DNA from: Basidiobolus meristosporus CBS 931.73
Taxonomy: Eukaryota; Basidiobolomycota; Basidiobolomycetes; Basidiobolales; Basidiobolaceae
DNA length: 64,000 nt
Direction of reading: 5' to 3'
Assembly (NCBI GenBank): GCA_002104905.1
Contig: MCFE01000100.1
Coordinates: 62,001 to 126,000, forward strand
A program made the translations under genes and the position numbers. Numbering within the stretch: position 1 is the first letter of the stretch; each line of letters opens with the position of its first letter. Below the pieces are notes generated by a model. The model did not search any database. It worked only from the letters and a program-made list of their open reading frames with translations, and was not told the DNA's origin. Shown piece after piece: positions 9,236-21,210 of the stretch.

Positions 9236-12173
9236 GGTTATGAGCACCAAGCTGTCACTCTACACAATGTCTACTACTGCTATTACTGGAATATCTCCCT
9301 CTGCTGAAAGGTTGGTTGGATCTAACTACCATTTGTGGAAAGTGTAGATGAAGATTCTGCTACAAGAAAGAGGCCTTTGGGATATCACCATGGGAGAAGA
9401 ATGCCCTCCTAAAAATGAGGAAGAGGAAGCCTTGAAGTACCAGAAGAAAGAGCAAAGTGCCTTTAACTGCATTTGCCTTGATGTTAAAGACAAATTGATA
9501 ATTCAATGCTCAACAACAAATATGGCAAAAAATGCCTGGAAGGCATTAGGAGATACCTACCAGTCATGTTTGGTAGCTAAGAAAGTGTATCTTGGACAGA
9601 TATTCTTCACTAAAAAGATGCTTCTAGGTGAAAAAATGAAAAATCTAATCAAAACAATTACCCTGCTAGTGGATGAGATAGAATCCAAGGGCATAACAGC
9701 TACTGATGGAGATGTGATAGTCACCATCCTGAATAGCCAGTCAGCAAAGTTTCAGGGCCTTGTATCAGCCCTGCAGTCTAGAGCTGAGAATTTGACCTAA
9801 AGTTATTTGTATGCAAGCCTCCTAGATGAAGAATTAAGAAAATTAAGTGCCAATATAAAGAAGAAGGTGCTTTAATAAGCAGTGGTAATCAGCAAAAGAA
9901 GTACCCAAGACCCTTCAAAGGCAACAGCAACCTGTTTCACAAATACTGCAAAAGGAAAGGGCACACATCATGCCAGTGCTTCCAACAGAGAGATAATCAG
10001 CAGAAAAATCCTAAATGTGGATATGCTGCAACCACTGAAGATAGACTATCCATATTGGTACTCAATATGACCTCCAGCAAGGATTCTTAGATGTGGTATA
10101 TTCACTAAAGAGCATCTAAACACTTTACACACCAATATGAACTTTTACCCAATATCAAGAAATTGCAATCAAGAGGGATTTCATGGGTGACAATTAAACA
10201 CTTGATGGAGTTGGGGAAGGATCTATCCAAAGTAAACCTCAGGAGCATTGAAGAAAGCCATACACTGACCTTCAAAGAAGTACTCTATTTACCAGAAATA
10301 ACCAAGAACCTATCATCTGTAAGCAAGGCCACTGCGGAAGGACTCAGTTTCAGCTTTGACAACTCTAGATATACTATCACTGATTGAGATGGTGTACATA
10401 TTGCTTAAGGTATCAGAGATTGGAGTCCATACATGTTGACTTATATTCAATCACATTGGGAGGCCAATACAAGTAACCTAAACAAAGAGACACTAATGCT
10501 TTGGCACAGGAGATATGGACACATCAATTTTGATTATTTGCACAAAATGATCACAGATCAGCTAATTTCCAGAGTAAAAATTGATCCCCCCACTAATTGA
10601 GAGCACTGTGAGGCCTACATATATGGCAAAAAAGCTAGACAGCTGCTCTAGAGCTCTGGTTAGTTAAAACTAAGAATATACTTGATATAACTCACTTGGA
10701 TCTGTGTGGGCCTATGCAAAATTTATCCTCAGGTGCAATCAGGTACTTAATCACTTTTGATGATTCAAAACAAGATACAGACAGGTCTTCTTCATGGAAA
10801 GAAAGGAAGAAACTCTGTCTAAGCTCAGGGAGTTCAAAGCCATGGTGGTGAGAGAAACTGGTGAAAAAATCAAGAAAACATGCTGTAACAATGGTGGAGA
10901 ATATATCTGATAACTCTTAATCCACTTGTGCAAAACTCATGGGATAAAGCAAGAGACCACTGTATCAAACTCCATACAGCAAACAGAAGTGGCAGAACTT
11001 GCAAACAGATCAATGATCCATAATCAAAAATTATCTTATAATTATTGGGCAGATTCAGTTGCCACAGCTGTATACCTTAAAAATCAAAGTTAACAATGGA
11101 AAACTTTATTTTTCTACTTTATTTGAGGCATGATATGGATACACGCCTAGTGCATAATATCTCAGAATACTTGGGGGTACAGCCTATGTCACAGAACTGC
11201 CTGAAAATCAATAAAAATTTGCGCCAGAACTTGCAAAATGCATATTTTTGGGGTACTGTAACAAGAGAAGGATACACAGACTCTACAATACCAAAGCAAT
11301 GAAGCTGATCAAGTCCAGGGATGTGTGATTTAACAAGAATGCATAACTTTCACAAAAAATGTCATCACATGATGATAAATCAAATCTCAAGTCCACCAAT
11401 AGTGACAATTGAATTAGAGCAAAAAAATCCTATTTTTTGCTCCAGAGGACTTGACAACAGTGGCTCAGCCTGTACTAGTGCCCAGGAATATCTTCAAAGT
11501 AATCATTCCAGTATCATTAGCCAAGAGATCCAACCAGACCAGAAAGAGCCCAATTTACTACATCAATGAGGGTACAAGCTTAGCCTTTGCCTATTCAGTC
11601 CATATTGACAAGCCCCAGACTGTAATGGAGTCCCTAAATAGCCCTCAGACAAAGCTCTGGAAATCTGCAATGACTATGGAGTATCAGACCTTGATGGAAA
11701 ATCAAACTGGGCATAGGGTGAACTTAGCAATCAACCAAACATCATTTGGACACAGATGGATCTCCAAGACAAAATACAAGGCTAATGGTATAATTGAAAG
11801 ATAGAAAGCAAGACATATGGCAAAGGATACTCTCAAACTAAACAACTTGACTATACTGAGACCTTTGCAACAGTAGCCAAGTTTAAATCCATCAGATTAA
11901 TATGGGCTGTTGCAGCCAAATATAGGTTTTTTATACATCCAATAGATGTAAAAGCCATATTTTTGAGCTGGGGACTTTCTGAGGATGTCTATATGGACCA
12001 GCAACATGGGTTTGTTGATCAAGATAAGCCCCACATGATCTGTAACTTAAAACATCTCTATAAGGTGTAAAACAATCACCAACAGCCTGGCATTGAAACA
12101 TAAATACATAGTTGGAATCTTTGAGTTTCCAAAGAAGTACTGCTATTGCAATGATCCCATCAAAAGGCTGTCA
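9236..12173 (+). pseudogene. Copia A2 gag-pol, truncated in reverse transcriptase
   Basis: Plus-strand interior of family A, heavily decayed. gag (MKILLQERGLWDIT) is open over 9348-9800. A zinc knuckle lies near 9945. Protease and pre-integrase remnants lie at 10080-10520, and integrase pieces (NNGGEY-like) near 10890. Reverse transcriptase starts near 11600 and stops near 12170. RNase H and the purine tract are missing: the sequence runs directly into an LTR that lacks its own first ~50 bp. A2 therefore shares its right LTR with A3, as in a tandem LTR-interior-LTR-interior-LTR array. Confidence 0.82.
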
Positions 12174-12479
12174 CAGTCACTTAGATCATTACCTTCAAGT
12201 CCCAAAGAATACTGACCAAATTTCTTGTTGGGATTTACTTAGAATATTTTTGCCAAAATACTTGGTACCCAGAACATGAAATTCTCAAAGTTTTCCAAAC
12301 AGCCCCAGACTATGCGCTCATGTTTTTAAGACCTTCCTTAACATATTCTATGTGTTTTTTATGCCAAGACCATGTAAAAGTATAAAGACTACTTTTGCAT
12401 TCAATAAATCATTGATTGTAAAACACATAATCTGTTTGTCCTCCCAATCACTTCCAATATCTCCAAGACTCTTACAACT
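12174..12479 (+). repeat. 5'-truncated LTR between copia A2 and A3
   Basis: Matches family A LTR from about base 50 to its end (CTTACAAC). It joins A2 reverse transcriptase sequence on the left and the A3 primer-binding site (TGGTTATGAGCCCC) on the right. Confidence 0.8.
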
Positions 12480-15400
12480 GGTTATGAGCCCCAAGCTGTC
12501 TCTCTCTGCAATGTCTACTACTGCTATTACTGGAATTTTTCCCTCTGCTGAAAAGTGGTTGGATCCAACTATCAAGTGTAGAAGGTGAAGATGAAGATGC
12601 TACTACAAGTAAGAGGCTTTTAGGATATTGTTATGGGAGAAAAATGGCCTCCTCACAGCATGGGAGAGGAAGCCTTAAAGTACCGGAAGAAAGAACAAAG
12701 TGCATTTAACTGCATTTGCCTTAATGTTAAAGACAAATTGCTAGTTCAATCCTCAAGAGCAAAAATTGCAAAGAATGCCTGGAAGGCATTAGAAGACACC
12801 AACTGGCCATGTTCAGCTGCTAAGAGAATATATCTGAGACAAAAACTCTTTACTACAAAGATGCAGCCAGGAGAAGAAATGAAAAATCTAATTAACAGAA
12901 TTACCCTGCTGGTAGATGAGATGGAATCTGTGAGCGTACCAACTACTGAAGAGGATGTGATAGTTACCATCCTGAATAGCCTGACAGACAAGTTTCAGAG
13001 CCTTGTATCAGCCTTAGAGTCCAGAACTGAAGATTTGACCTTAAATTACATATATGGAAGGCTCCTGGATGAAGAATTAAAAAAATCAAGTGCCAATAAG
13101 AAGGAAGAAGAAAATGCTTTAATAACCAATGATAACCAACAAAGGAGGTACCTAAGACCCTACAAAAGCAACAGCAACCTGTTTGTAACTACTGCCAAAT
13201 GAAAGGACACACATCAGACTGGTGTCTCAAAAAGAGAGATTATCAGCAAAAGAAGCCTGAATATGGAAATGCAGCAACAACTGAAGATAGACTATTCATA
13301 CCTGCACTAAATATGACCACAAACAAGGCTTCTCAGATATGATATATTGACTCTGGAGCATCTTAACACTTTACACACCAAAAGAACTTTTTACCCAATA
13401 CCAAGAAATTCCCATTAAGAAGGTCTTCATGGGTGACAATAAAACTCTTAATGCAGTGGGAGAAGGAACTATCTAAGTAAACCTAAGAAGCAGTGAAGGA
13501 AGCCATACACTGACCTTTAAAGAAGTACTCTATGTACCAGAAATAACCACAAACCTACTATGTGTAAGCAAGGCCACAGCAGAAGGACTCAGTTTCAGCT
13601 TTGACAAGTCTGGATGCAAGATCACTGATCAAAATGGTGCCCATATTGCATTGGGTATCAGAGATCAGAATCTATACAGGTTGTCTAATATTCCATCATA
13701 TTTGGAAGCCAATACAAGTAACTTAAATGAAGAAACACCAATCCTTTGGTACAGGAGATTTGGGCACATCAAATTTGATTATTTGTGCAAAATGATCAAA
13801 GCACATCTGATTTCTGGAGTAAAAGTTGATCCCCAGCTAATTTGGAGCACTGTGAGGCCTGATTATATGGGAAAGAAGCCAGAAAACTGTTCAAGAGCTC
13901 TGAGTTAATCAAAACTAAGAAAAAATTAGATCTAATTCACTTGGATCTGTGTGAACCTATGCAAAATTTATCCTTAGGCAGGATGAAGTACCTAATCACT
14001 TTGGTTAATGATTATACAAGATCCGTGTGGGCCTACTTCATAGTGAGAAAGGAAGATGCTCTGTCTAAGTTCAGCAAGTTTAAAACCATGGGGAGAGAGA
14101 AACTGGTGAAAAAATCAAGAAAATATGCTCTGACAATGGTGGAGAATATACCTCAAAACTCTTCATCCACTTCTGCATAATTCAGGGGATAAAGCAAAAG
14201 ACTACTGTACCATACTCCCCATAGCAAACTGGAGTAGCAGAATGTGCTAACAGATCAATAATTGATATGTCAAGATCTATGATCCATGATCAAAAGTTAT
14301 CCTATAATTTTTGGGCTGCATCAGTTGCTACAGCTATATACCTTAAGAATAGGAGTTATAGCAGAATACTTTGTGATTCTACTCCATTTGAAGCAGGGTA
14401 TGGATACAGACCAAGTGCAGAAAATCTTAGAATACTGGGTGTACAGCATATGCCAAGAAACTGCCCGGAAATCAGCCAAAATTTTAGCCAAAAGTGCAAA
14501 ATGCATATTTTTGTGGTTACTGCAATATGAGTAAAGCATACAGATTCTACAATAACAAAGCAAAGTAGCTAACCAAGTCCAGGGATGCTTTGTTTGATGA
14601 AAATTCAATATTTTCACAAAAAATGACACTAGATGATGCCAAAAATCTGATCTCAAGTCCACCAATTGTCAGGATTGATTCAGAGCAAAATAATGAAAAT
14701 CATTTCACTCAAGAGGACTCTAAAACTGTGGTTCAGCCAGAATCAGTGCCCAGGAATATCCTAGAAGTGTTCATTTCAGTATCAAAAGCCTGGAGATCCA
14801 ATTGGACAAGATATAGCCCATATTACTATATCAATCAGGGTACAAACTTAACCTATGCCTGTTCAGTCCATATTGATGAGCTCCAGACTGTAAAAGAGGC
14901 CCTAAATAGCCCTCAGACAAAGTTTTGGAGATCTGCTATGACTGAGGAATATCAGGCCCTGATGGAAAATCAAACTTGGGACTCAGTCAAATTACCAATC
15001 AACCAAAAATCAATGGGATGCAGATGGGTCTTCATGACAAAATACAAGGCTGATGGTACAATTGAAAGACACAAAGCAAGACTTGTGGCCAAAGGATAGT
15101 CTCAAACAAAAGGACTTGACTATATGGAGACCTTTGCACCGGTAGCCAAGTTTAATTCCATCAGATTACTATTGGCTATTGCAGCCAAATATATGTTTTT
15201 TACTCATCAAATGGATGTAAAGCAGCATTTTTTAATGAAGAACTTGATGAGGACATGTATATGGACGAGCCTGATGGGTTTGTTGACCAAGATAACCCCC
15301 ATTTGGTCTGCAAGCTTAAGAAGTTGCTATATGGTCTCAAACAATCACCAAGAGCCTGAAATTGCAAGATAGATTCTTATTTGAAATCTTTGAGTTTGAA

Positions 15401-16241
15401 AAGGTGTAATGCTGACTATACTATATCCTGTAAGCCGGATAGAGCAAATCCAGCTCTATTAGCTCTATATGTGGATAATCTTATAATAGCCATCAACATC
15501 CTAAAAACATTGAAAGAGACTAAATCCAGTCAATCTAAGGAGTTCAAGAGGTCCAATCTAGGAGAACTCAGTTCTAAGTTTCTCAAAATTGACAACTCAT
15601 AATATCTCTGTTTTTTGCTGATGGACAGGCAAGCAAACAGGCTCTCCAGGAGGAGACTAGACAAACTAGCATCCATACCAAATTTGGTAATTAGCTGCCC
15701 ATCACTTCCATCAAAAATTGCATTTGAAATTTTGAGCCCAAAACACCAGCTGAATACCAGCAAAATATCATTAGAATATCAGCAGAATACCAGCTAAAAA
15801 TCAGATGAATTCCAAGTTTAAGATTTCTCATAGAGAAGATACACCTACAAGGAATCAGAACAAGGTCTTGAAGAATAATCTGATACATCCTACCTCAGGG
15901 GCAGAGTAAATAGTAGCTTGTGAATCTACAAAAGAAGTAATGTGGTTAACAAACTTCTTTAAAGATCTAGGCTTATGTCAAAAAGCCTATTACTTTATTC
16001 AAGGATAATCAAGTATATATATAGTTAGGTAGAAAACCAAATTTTCATGCTAGAACTAAGCACATAGATATTAGTGATCATTTCATACATAAAGCTATAG
16101 GGAATAACTCAATTAAATTGGATTATTGCCCCAGAGATGAAATGATTTCAGACATATTTGCCAAACCATCAGCTGAAGACAAATTTGAGTTTCTTAGGTC
16201 AAAATAGGACCAGTTGGTATGAGCATATAGTTGAGTGGGAA
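12480..16241 (+). pseudogene. Copia A3 gag-pol, broken
   Basis: Plus-strand family A interior. gag starts at the ATG in the primer site (12484, MSPKLSLSAMSTTAITG) and is open over 12633-13202. Protease, pre-integrase (LWYRRFGHIK near 13750) and integrase (near 14000-14480) follow in pieces. Reverse transcriptase is open over 14590-15099 and then in pieces to 15600; its catalytic YVDD reads YVDN near 15470. From 15600 to 15890 the expected sequence is replaced by unrelated DNA with a loose repeat of GAATACCAGC. A decayed RNase H resumes at 15900-16200. Purine tract GAGTGGGAA precedes the 3' LTR. Confidence 0.85.
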
Positions 16242-16590
16242 TGCTGTAATAATTTTTAATTGATCTAAATACTCATCAAACATAGCCGCTTAGACCATTA
16301 CCTACCTATCCTAGCAAATAACTGACCAAATTCCATGTCAGGATTTATTTCAAATATATTCACCAAAATATCAGGAACCTAAAACATCAAGATTCTCAGA
16401 GTTATTCAAAGAGTATCACCCCTGGAACACTTGTTTTTAGGACCTTCCTAAACCTATTCTACATGTTTGTTATGCCAAGACTATGTAAAGATACAGATAC
16501 TACTTTTGCATTCAATAATTTGTTAATTGTAAACCACATAATCTACTTGTTGTTCCAGTCACTTCTAATATCCCCAGTACTCTTACAACA
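16242..16590 (+). repeat. 3' LTR of copia A3
   Basis: 349 bp, starts TGCTGTAATAA after the purine tract, ends CTCTTACAACA; diverged from the A1 LTRs. Confidence 0.8.
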
Positions 16591-17447
16591 GAGAGTATAT
16601 TATATACTTTTTGGCAATATGGATGCCAAGAGATATTGGCTCATGTTGAATGAATTTTTATGCTTTCTGACAGGATATTACCAATTGGTCATCATATCTA
16701 AGCACATATTATTATCTGCAGAGGAGATACTCCAGCCATCAGCAAATTAGCCAGCTTTTCTGGGCACAATGAATGGTGTTGCTGTCAAATGTGTGAAATC
16801 CAGGGGATATACTTCATAATGCCCACACATTGTTATTATCCAAACACCAACACTAAGAGGTTCATCTTCCCACAGAGAGGACATACAGAAGTCAGCATGC
16901 AATTGCAGCAATGTTGGCAAGCTAAATCTCATTGGTGAGAAAGTGGAAATAATTGAAAACCAGAGATATTTGAGATACAGGGTGTCTGTTGGAACAATAG
17001 CTCTCCACTGGGAGCAATGCATTTGTTTTTCAACAATATCTCTATACTAATGAGCAAGTTGTATACAGGGGAGCTCAAGCTGAATGAGCCCTTTGAGATA
17101 CCAGAGAAAGTTGAAAGAAGGGCAAGATATTACTGAGTATCTGCTGCCCAAAGTACTTCTCATGGCATTGATAAATATTTCTGCATATGCAACAATACAA
17201 ATGCAAAGACTGGATGAGCTGGATATGCATTTATCAGGTGGCCTTCTGAAGCCATCTCTACTAAGAGTATACTGGAAGCCTTGGGAGTTGTAGGCTGATA
17301 TTTTAGGAATATTTATCCAGCAGCAGATCCCCAATGCCAACTTGATGCCTCTAGTACCTGTCTGCAAGGAGTTTGTGACAGGATTTGGACAGCTATGCCG
17401 CTGTTCTACAGGAAATTTGCACTGGGAAATAAGGTTAAATATACACT
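16591..17447 (+). pseudogene. Tnp2-like transposase fragment (CACTA superfamily)
   Basis: Its first ~60 bp match a piece of the LTR type seen at 39214-39740. From about 16740 it aligns with the Tnp2-like region at 39120-40330, including the block that reads ISKIAGLSGRNG and CCQMCEIKG in that copy. Stops prevent translation. It contains no CpG from 16321 to 17398, the clearest case of CpG loss in the window. It ends where a hairpin element inserted. Confidence 0.6.
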
Positions 17448-18179
17448 AGACTTGTTCTGTTGGATAGTGCCACATTGAGCCATCAGTGCCAAATGATGAC
17501 ATAGTGTGCCAGAGAGGCCAGGTGAGCCTATAGTTGGCCACAGAGTGTGAAACATAGATCTGCATCTTCATGCAAAGCAGCCCCTGTGTTTCACCAATTG
17601 TGTTGGAGAAAATCCATTTTTTGACCTTTTTTTTAGGTCAATGTTGTGCAGGATGTGTAAGAGCATAGAAGGACTGAAGACATGCATCAGGTACTCAATA
17701 CCCATGGCACTCTGAATCTAGCTCCTGTGGCTTGCAACATGTCACAACAATGCATGGCACTATCTTGGCCCACTGGTACTATCTGGCACTATAAGTGCTT
17801 TGTATAAATCTTACTTTAGGGCTAATAATTAAATATAGTGCCAGATAGTACCAGTGGACCAAGATAGTGCCATGCATTATTGCAACATGTTGCAAGCCAC
17901 AGGAGCTAGATTCAGAGTGCCATGGGTATTGAGTACCTGATGCATGTCTTCAGTCCTTCTTTGCTCTTTCACATCCTGCTTAACATTGAACCACAAAAAA
18001 TGTCAAAAAATGGATTTTCTCCTGTGTCATGGGTGAAACACAGGAGCTGCTTTGCATTAAGATGCAGATCCATGTTTCACACTCTGTGGCCAAGTATAGG
18101 CTCACCTGGCCTTTCTGGCACACTATGTCATCATTTGGCACTCATGGCTCAATGTGGCACTATCCAACAGAACAAGTCT
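17448..18179 (+). mobile_element. Long-hairpin foldback element, copy 2
   Basis: 732-bp palindrome with tips AGACTTGTTCTG and CAGAACAAGTCT, the same arms and loop as copy 1, same orientation. Its first 28 bases are identical to the reverse complement of the Harbinger right end (45981-46008). Flanks ACT and ATT differ by one base. Confidence 0.85.
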
Positions 18180-18419
18180 ATTGGCCAAATACAAAAAGTT
18201 CATTGTGGATATTCAGGAGGTGCTTATGGCAATAATGGCAGCAACCTAGCATAGGCTTGCAATACCTATATGCCACCAGCAATACAAAACATATGGCAAC
18301 TTTGCAAGTACCACTCTGAAAAGCTGTAGAGTGAAGGTGGTAGAAGCTTGTCAGCTGTAGCAGGTGTGCATGTATTTGAAGGCTATAAGCAAGAAGCCAA
18401 ATTTTTTGTATATGAACCA
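18180..18419 (+). pseudogene. Fragment of Tnp2-like element C-terminal region
   Basis: Similar to 40890-41040 (plus) and to 47980-48170 (minus), where the frame reads KKFFVDIQEVFMAE. Broken and bounded by hairpin elements on both sides. Confidence 0.5.
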
Positions 18420-19065
18420 TGGACTTGATCCAATGGATGGTGCCATATTGAGCTGAGTGCAAAAAAGTGCCAAGTATACCAGAGAAGCATAGCCAACCTA
18501 TACTTGGCCACACAACATGAAGCAAACTTCATCTTCATGTAAAGCAGCCTATGTGTCTTGCCCACTGTGCTGAAGAGAATCCATTTTTTGACCTGTTTTT
18601 TGGGATCAATGCTGTCCATGACACAAAAATGCACAGTAGAACTGATTACATGCATTTGGTGTACAATACCCATGGGACTCTGAATTTAGCTTCAAAGGTT
18701 TGTATCATACTGCAAAAATGCATGGCACCATCTGGGTACTATATATATGTAATTAGCAGTCTTAGTGTAAAGTTATATGAAGAGCACTTATAGCGCCAAT
18801 AATACATGCAGACCAAGACAGTGTGATGCATTTTGCAACATACTCCAAACTCTTGAGCTAGATTCAGGGTGCCATAAATATTGCACACCAAATGCATGCC
18901 TTCAGTCCTTCTGAGCTTGTCCACACCATGCACAACATTGATCCCAGCAAAAAGGTCAGAATTGGATTTTCCTCAGCATAGAGAGTGGAATGTACGGGCT
19001 GCTCTGCAAGCTTATGACTTTGTTTGACAATATATTGAGCTAGGCACTGTTGCAGTTTGTTTGTG
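18420..19065 (-). mobile_element. Long-hairpin foldback element, copy 3 (decayed)
   Basis: Begins GGACTTGATCCAATGG, carries both arms (to about 18740 and from about 18790) and the loop in reverse orientation (AGCACTTATA). The right tip is lost or unrecognisable, so the end is approximate. Confidence 0.65.
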
Positions 19066-19369
19066 CAGGGATCAGCACACCTGCCATCCACATGTTCTCT
19101 ATATAGCTCTCACTATACACTTATCTATATTGGACTTTTCTGCTGGAAAATGTAGCATTAAGCCATGATTGCCAAATGATGCCATAGTGTGCTAGGGCAG
19201 TCAAGTGGACATGTACTTGGCCACAAAGTGTGAAACATGTTCTTCATCTACACGCAAAGCAGCCCCTGTGTTTCACCTGCAGTGTTGCAGAAGATTTGTT
19301 TTTGAACTTCTTTTTGGATTGATATTGTGCAGGATGTGTAAGAGGACTCAAGGACTGCACAAGTGCATC

Positions 19370-19737
19370 TGTTATTATCTGCCGCTTGAATGTTTAAGTT
19401 AGATCAGTTTTTAGTCTAATCAATTAGTATATGTTTAGGTTATCAGTATATCAGTATTATCTATGAAATCTGTAGCATTAGTCAGCAAATGAATCAGCAG
19501 ATCCTTATCAGACAGAAATAGATATATTAAGTAGGATCTTATTGGGTGATTATGATGCAATCAAATGAGTCATCAGCCACAACCTACATTAGGAAATACA
19601 ATTAGTCAGCAATTGATCTGGCAAAATGTATATAAGGAGCTGCTGGAACCTCAATAAAAATCAGTTCAAGTTTTAGTGAATACAATACTAGCTAAACTCC
19701 CTATTCCTCTACAACTCTTGTACCAAGACTTGTAACA
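19370..19737 (+). repeat. Solo LTR of a third family (TGTTA...TAACA)
   Basis: 368 bp with perfect inverted tips TGTTA and TAACA, a TATA-like TATATAAGG near 19630 and AATAAAA near 19655, as in an LTR promoter and poly(A) region. CATC lies on both sides (4 bp; a fifth base does not match). It interrupts the left arm of hairpin copy 4. No internal sequence of this family is in the window. Confidence 0.6.
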
Positions 19738-19765
19738 CATCAAGTACTTAATACCCATGGCACTC

Positions 19766-19768
<3 letters not shown>

Positions 19769-19798
<30 letters not shown>
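19769..19798. repeat. (AT)15 microsatellite
   Basis: Thirty bases of alternating A and T inside the left arm of hairpin copy 4, where sister copies have ordinary sequence. Confidence 0.95.
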
Positions 19799-19801
<3 letters not shown>

Positions 19802-20519
19802 AAACATAGCTCTTGATCTTCATGCAAAGCAGCCTCTATGTTTTACTCATTGTGCTGGAGAAAATCCATCTTTTAACCTATTTTTTGGATCCATGTTGTG
19901 TAAGATGGGTACAAGCACAAAGAGACTGAAGACATGAATCCAATACTCAATGCTCATGGCACTGTGAACATAGCTCCTATGGCTTGTGTTAGGTTGCAAA
20001 AATGCATGGTACTATCTGGCACTATATCTAAGTTTTAGTCAAAAGTAAAACCTATACAAAGCACTTATTGTGCCAGATAGTAGCAGTGGACCATGATGGT
20101 GCCATGCATTTGTGTGACATGATACAAGCCACCGGAGCTAGGTTCAGAGTGCCATGGGTAATGAGTACCAGCTGCATGTCTTCAATCCTTTAGTGCTTTT
20201 ACACATCCTGTACAAAATTGATCCAAAATAAGGTCAAAAAATGGATTTTCTACCGTATAATGAGTGAGACACAGGGGCTGCTTTACAGGAATATGAAGAG
20301 TTATGTTTCACACTGTGTGGTCAATTTTAGATCTTCTATGCTGCTCTGGCACACAATGGCACTACTTGATGCTCATTGCACAATATGGCACCATCCAACA
20401 CAGCAAGTCTGTAAGTTTCAGTCCCATAGAATATTCACTGTAATTGGTTATCAGCATAAGTAGCTCCAAGTGCTATTCAACTTTGTGATTAACAGATTCA
20501 ACTCTATTAAGCATGTATC

Positions 20520-20910
20520 CACAACCATGCACATGACACATGACCTGTGTCTTGATTACTGTCACTATCATTTCAACAACATAGATTGTATCTCTATGTC
20601 ACACAAATTGAATACTACCAATGCTGAATGAGTTGCATGTTCTGTGCCTACAAGTACCTTCCAGGACCTTTGTAGAGTACTTTTAACTCACGGCAATGTC
20701 ATCAAAAAATCTATTGATGCCTAGTATTTTCCACAACTCTGTCATTACTAATCACCTGGCAATTAGGAAAACTCTTGAAGTGAAGTCAATCCCTCACCAA
20801 TGAATCAACCCTTCAATTGGTAGCACTTTCCCCTTACTGATTAGCAACTGATCACTGCACATACCTTCAACTGTCACACCTCAGACCTGACATCAAGGAG
20901 CTTTTAAAGA
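20520..20910 (+). repeat. Diverged gypsy LTR fragment
   Basis: Aligns with the central part of the 1.07-kb gypsy LTRs at 41754-42824 and 52390-53460 (ACCTGTG..., CTTCCAGGACC..., then the GATTAG...TGATCACTG block). Strongly diverged; ends not defined. Confidence 0.55.
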
Positions 20911-21009
20911 TAGTGCAAAAGACCCAAAGAGGCCTTTGAAGTCACTTCAGCAAATGGAAAACATGTGAAGCAGGAGCCTCTACTTGAGTGACTGATTAAT
21001 GCTGACACC

Positions 21010-21210
21010 TGTTATGAATAGAGCTAAGCAAGGTAGGACTAGGAGAGTATGTAGGAATGGATCAACTGGCAAGGCTGCTATTGCAAGACCTGTGTTTATT
21101 AGACCAAAGAATACATAAAAGGAGAAAGGTTTATGTATGCCACTTGGTAATATGGATGTCAAGAGACATTGGCTTATGCTGATGGAGCCTGTGATTATGC
21201 ACAGTGAGTG
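21010..21210 (-). repeat. Fragment of the 527-bp LTR type, inverted
   Basis: Starts TGTTATGAATAGAGC, the reverse complement of the end of the solo LTR at 39214-39740, and follows it for about 200 bp. Confidence 0.6.

Larger units (their letters stand above)
19132..20410 (-). mobile_element. Long-hairpin foldback element, copy 4, with insertions
   Basis: Left tip GGACTTTTCTGCTGG, right tip CAACACAGCAAGTCT. Arms match copies 1 and 2; the loop near 20025-20075 is inverted, so this copy sits in the opposite orientation. It is lengthened by a solo LTR (19370-19737) and an AT microsatellite. With both removed the palindrome is close to 0.9 kb. Confidence 0.75.

Noticed and set aside
19769-19798. 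AT repeat as a replication origin or cruciform signal
   Set aside because: A plain microsatellite inside a hairpin arm; nothing else supports a function.
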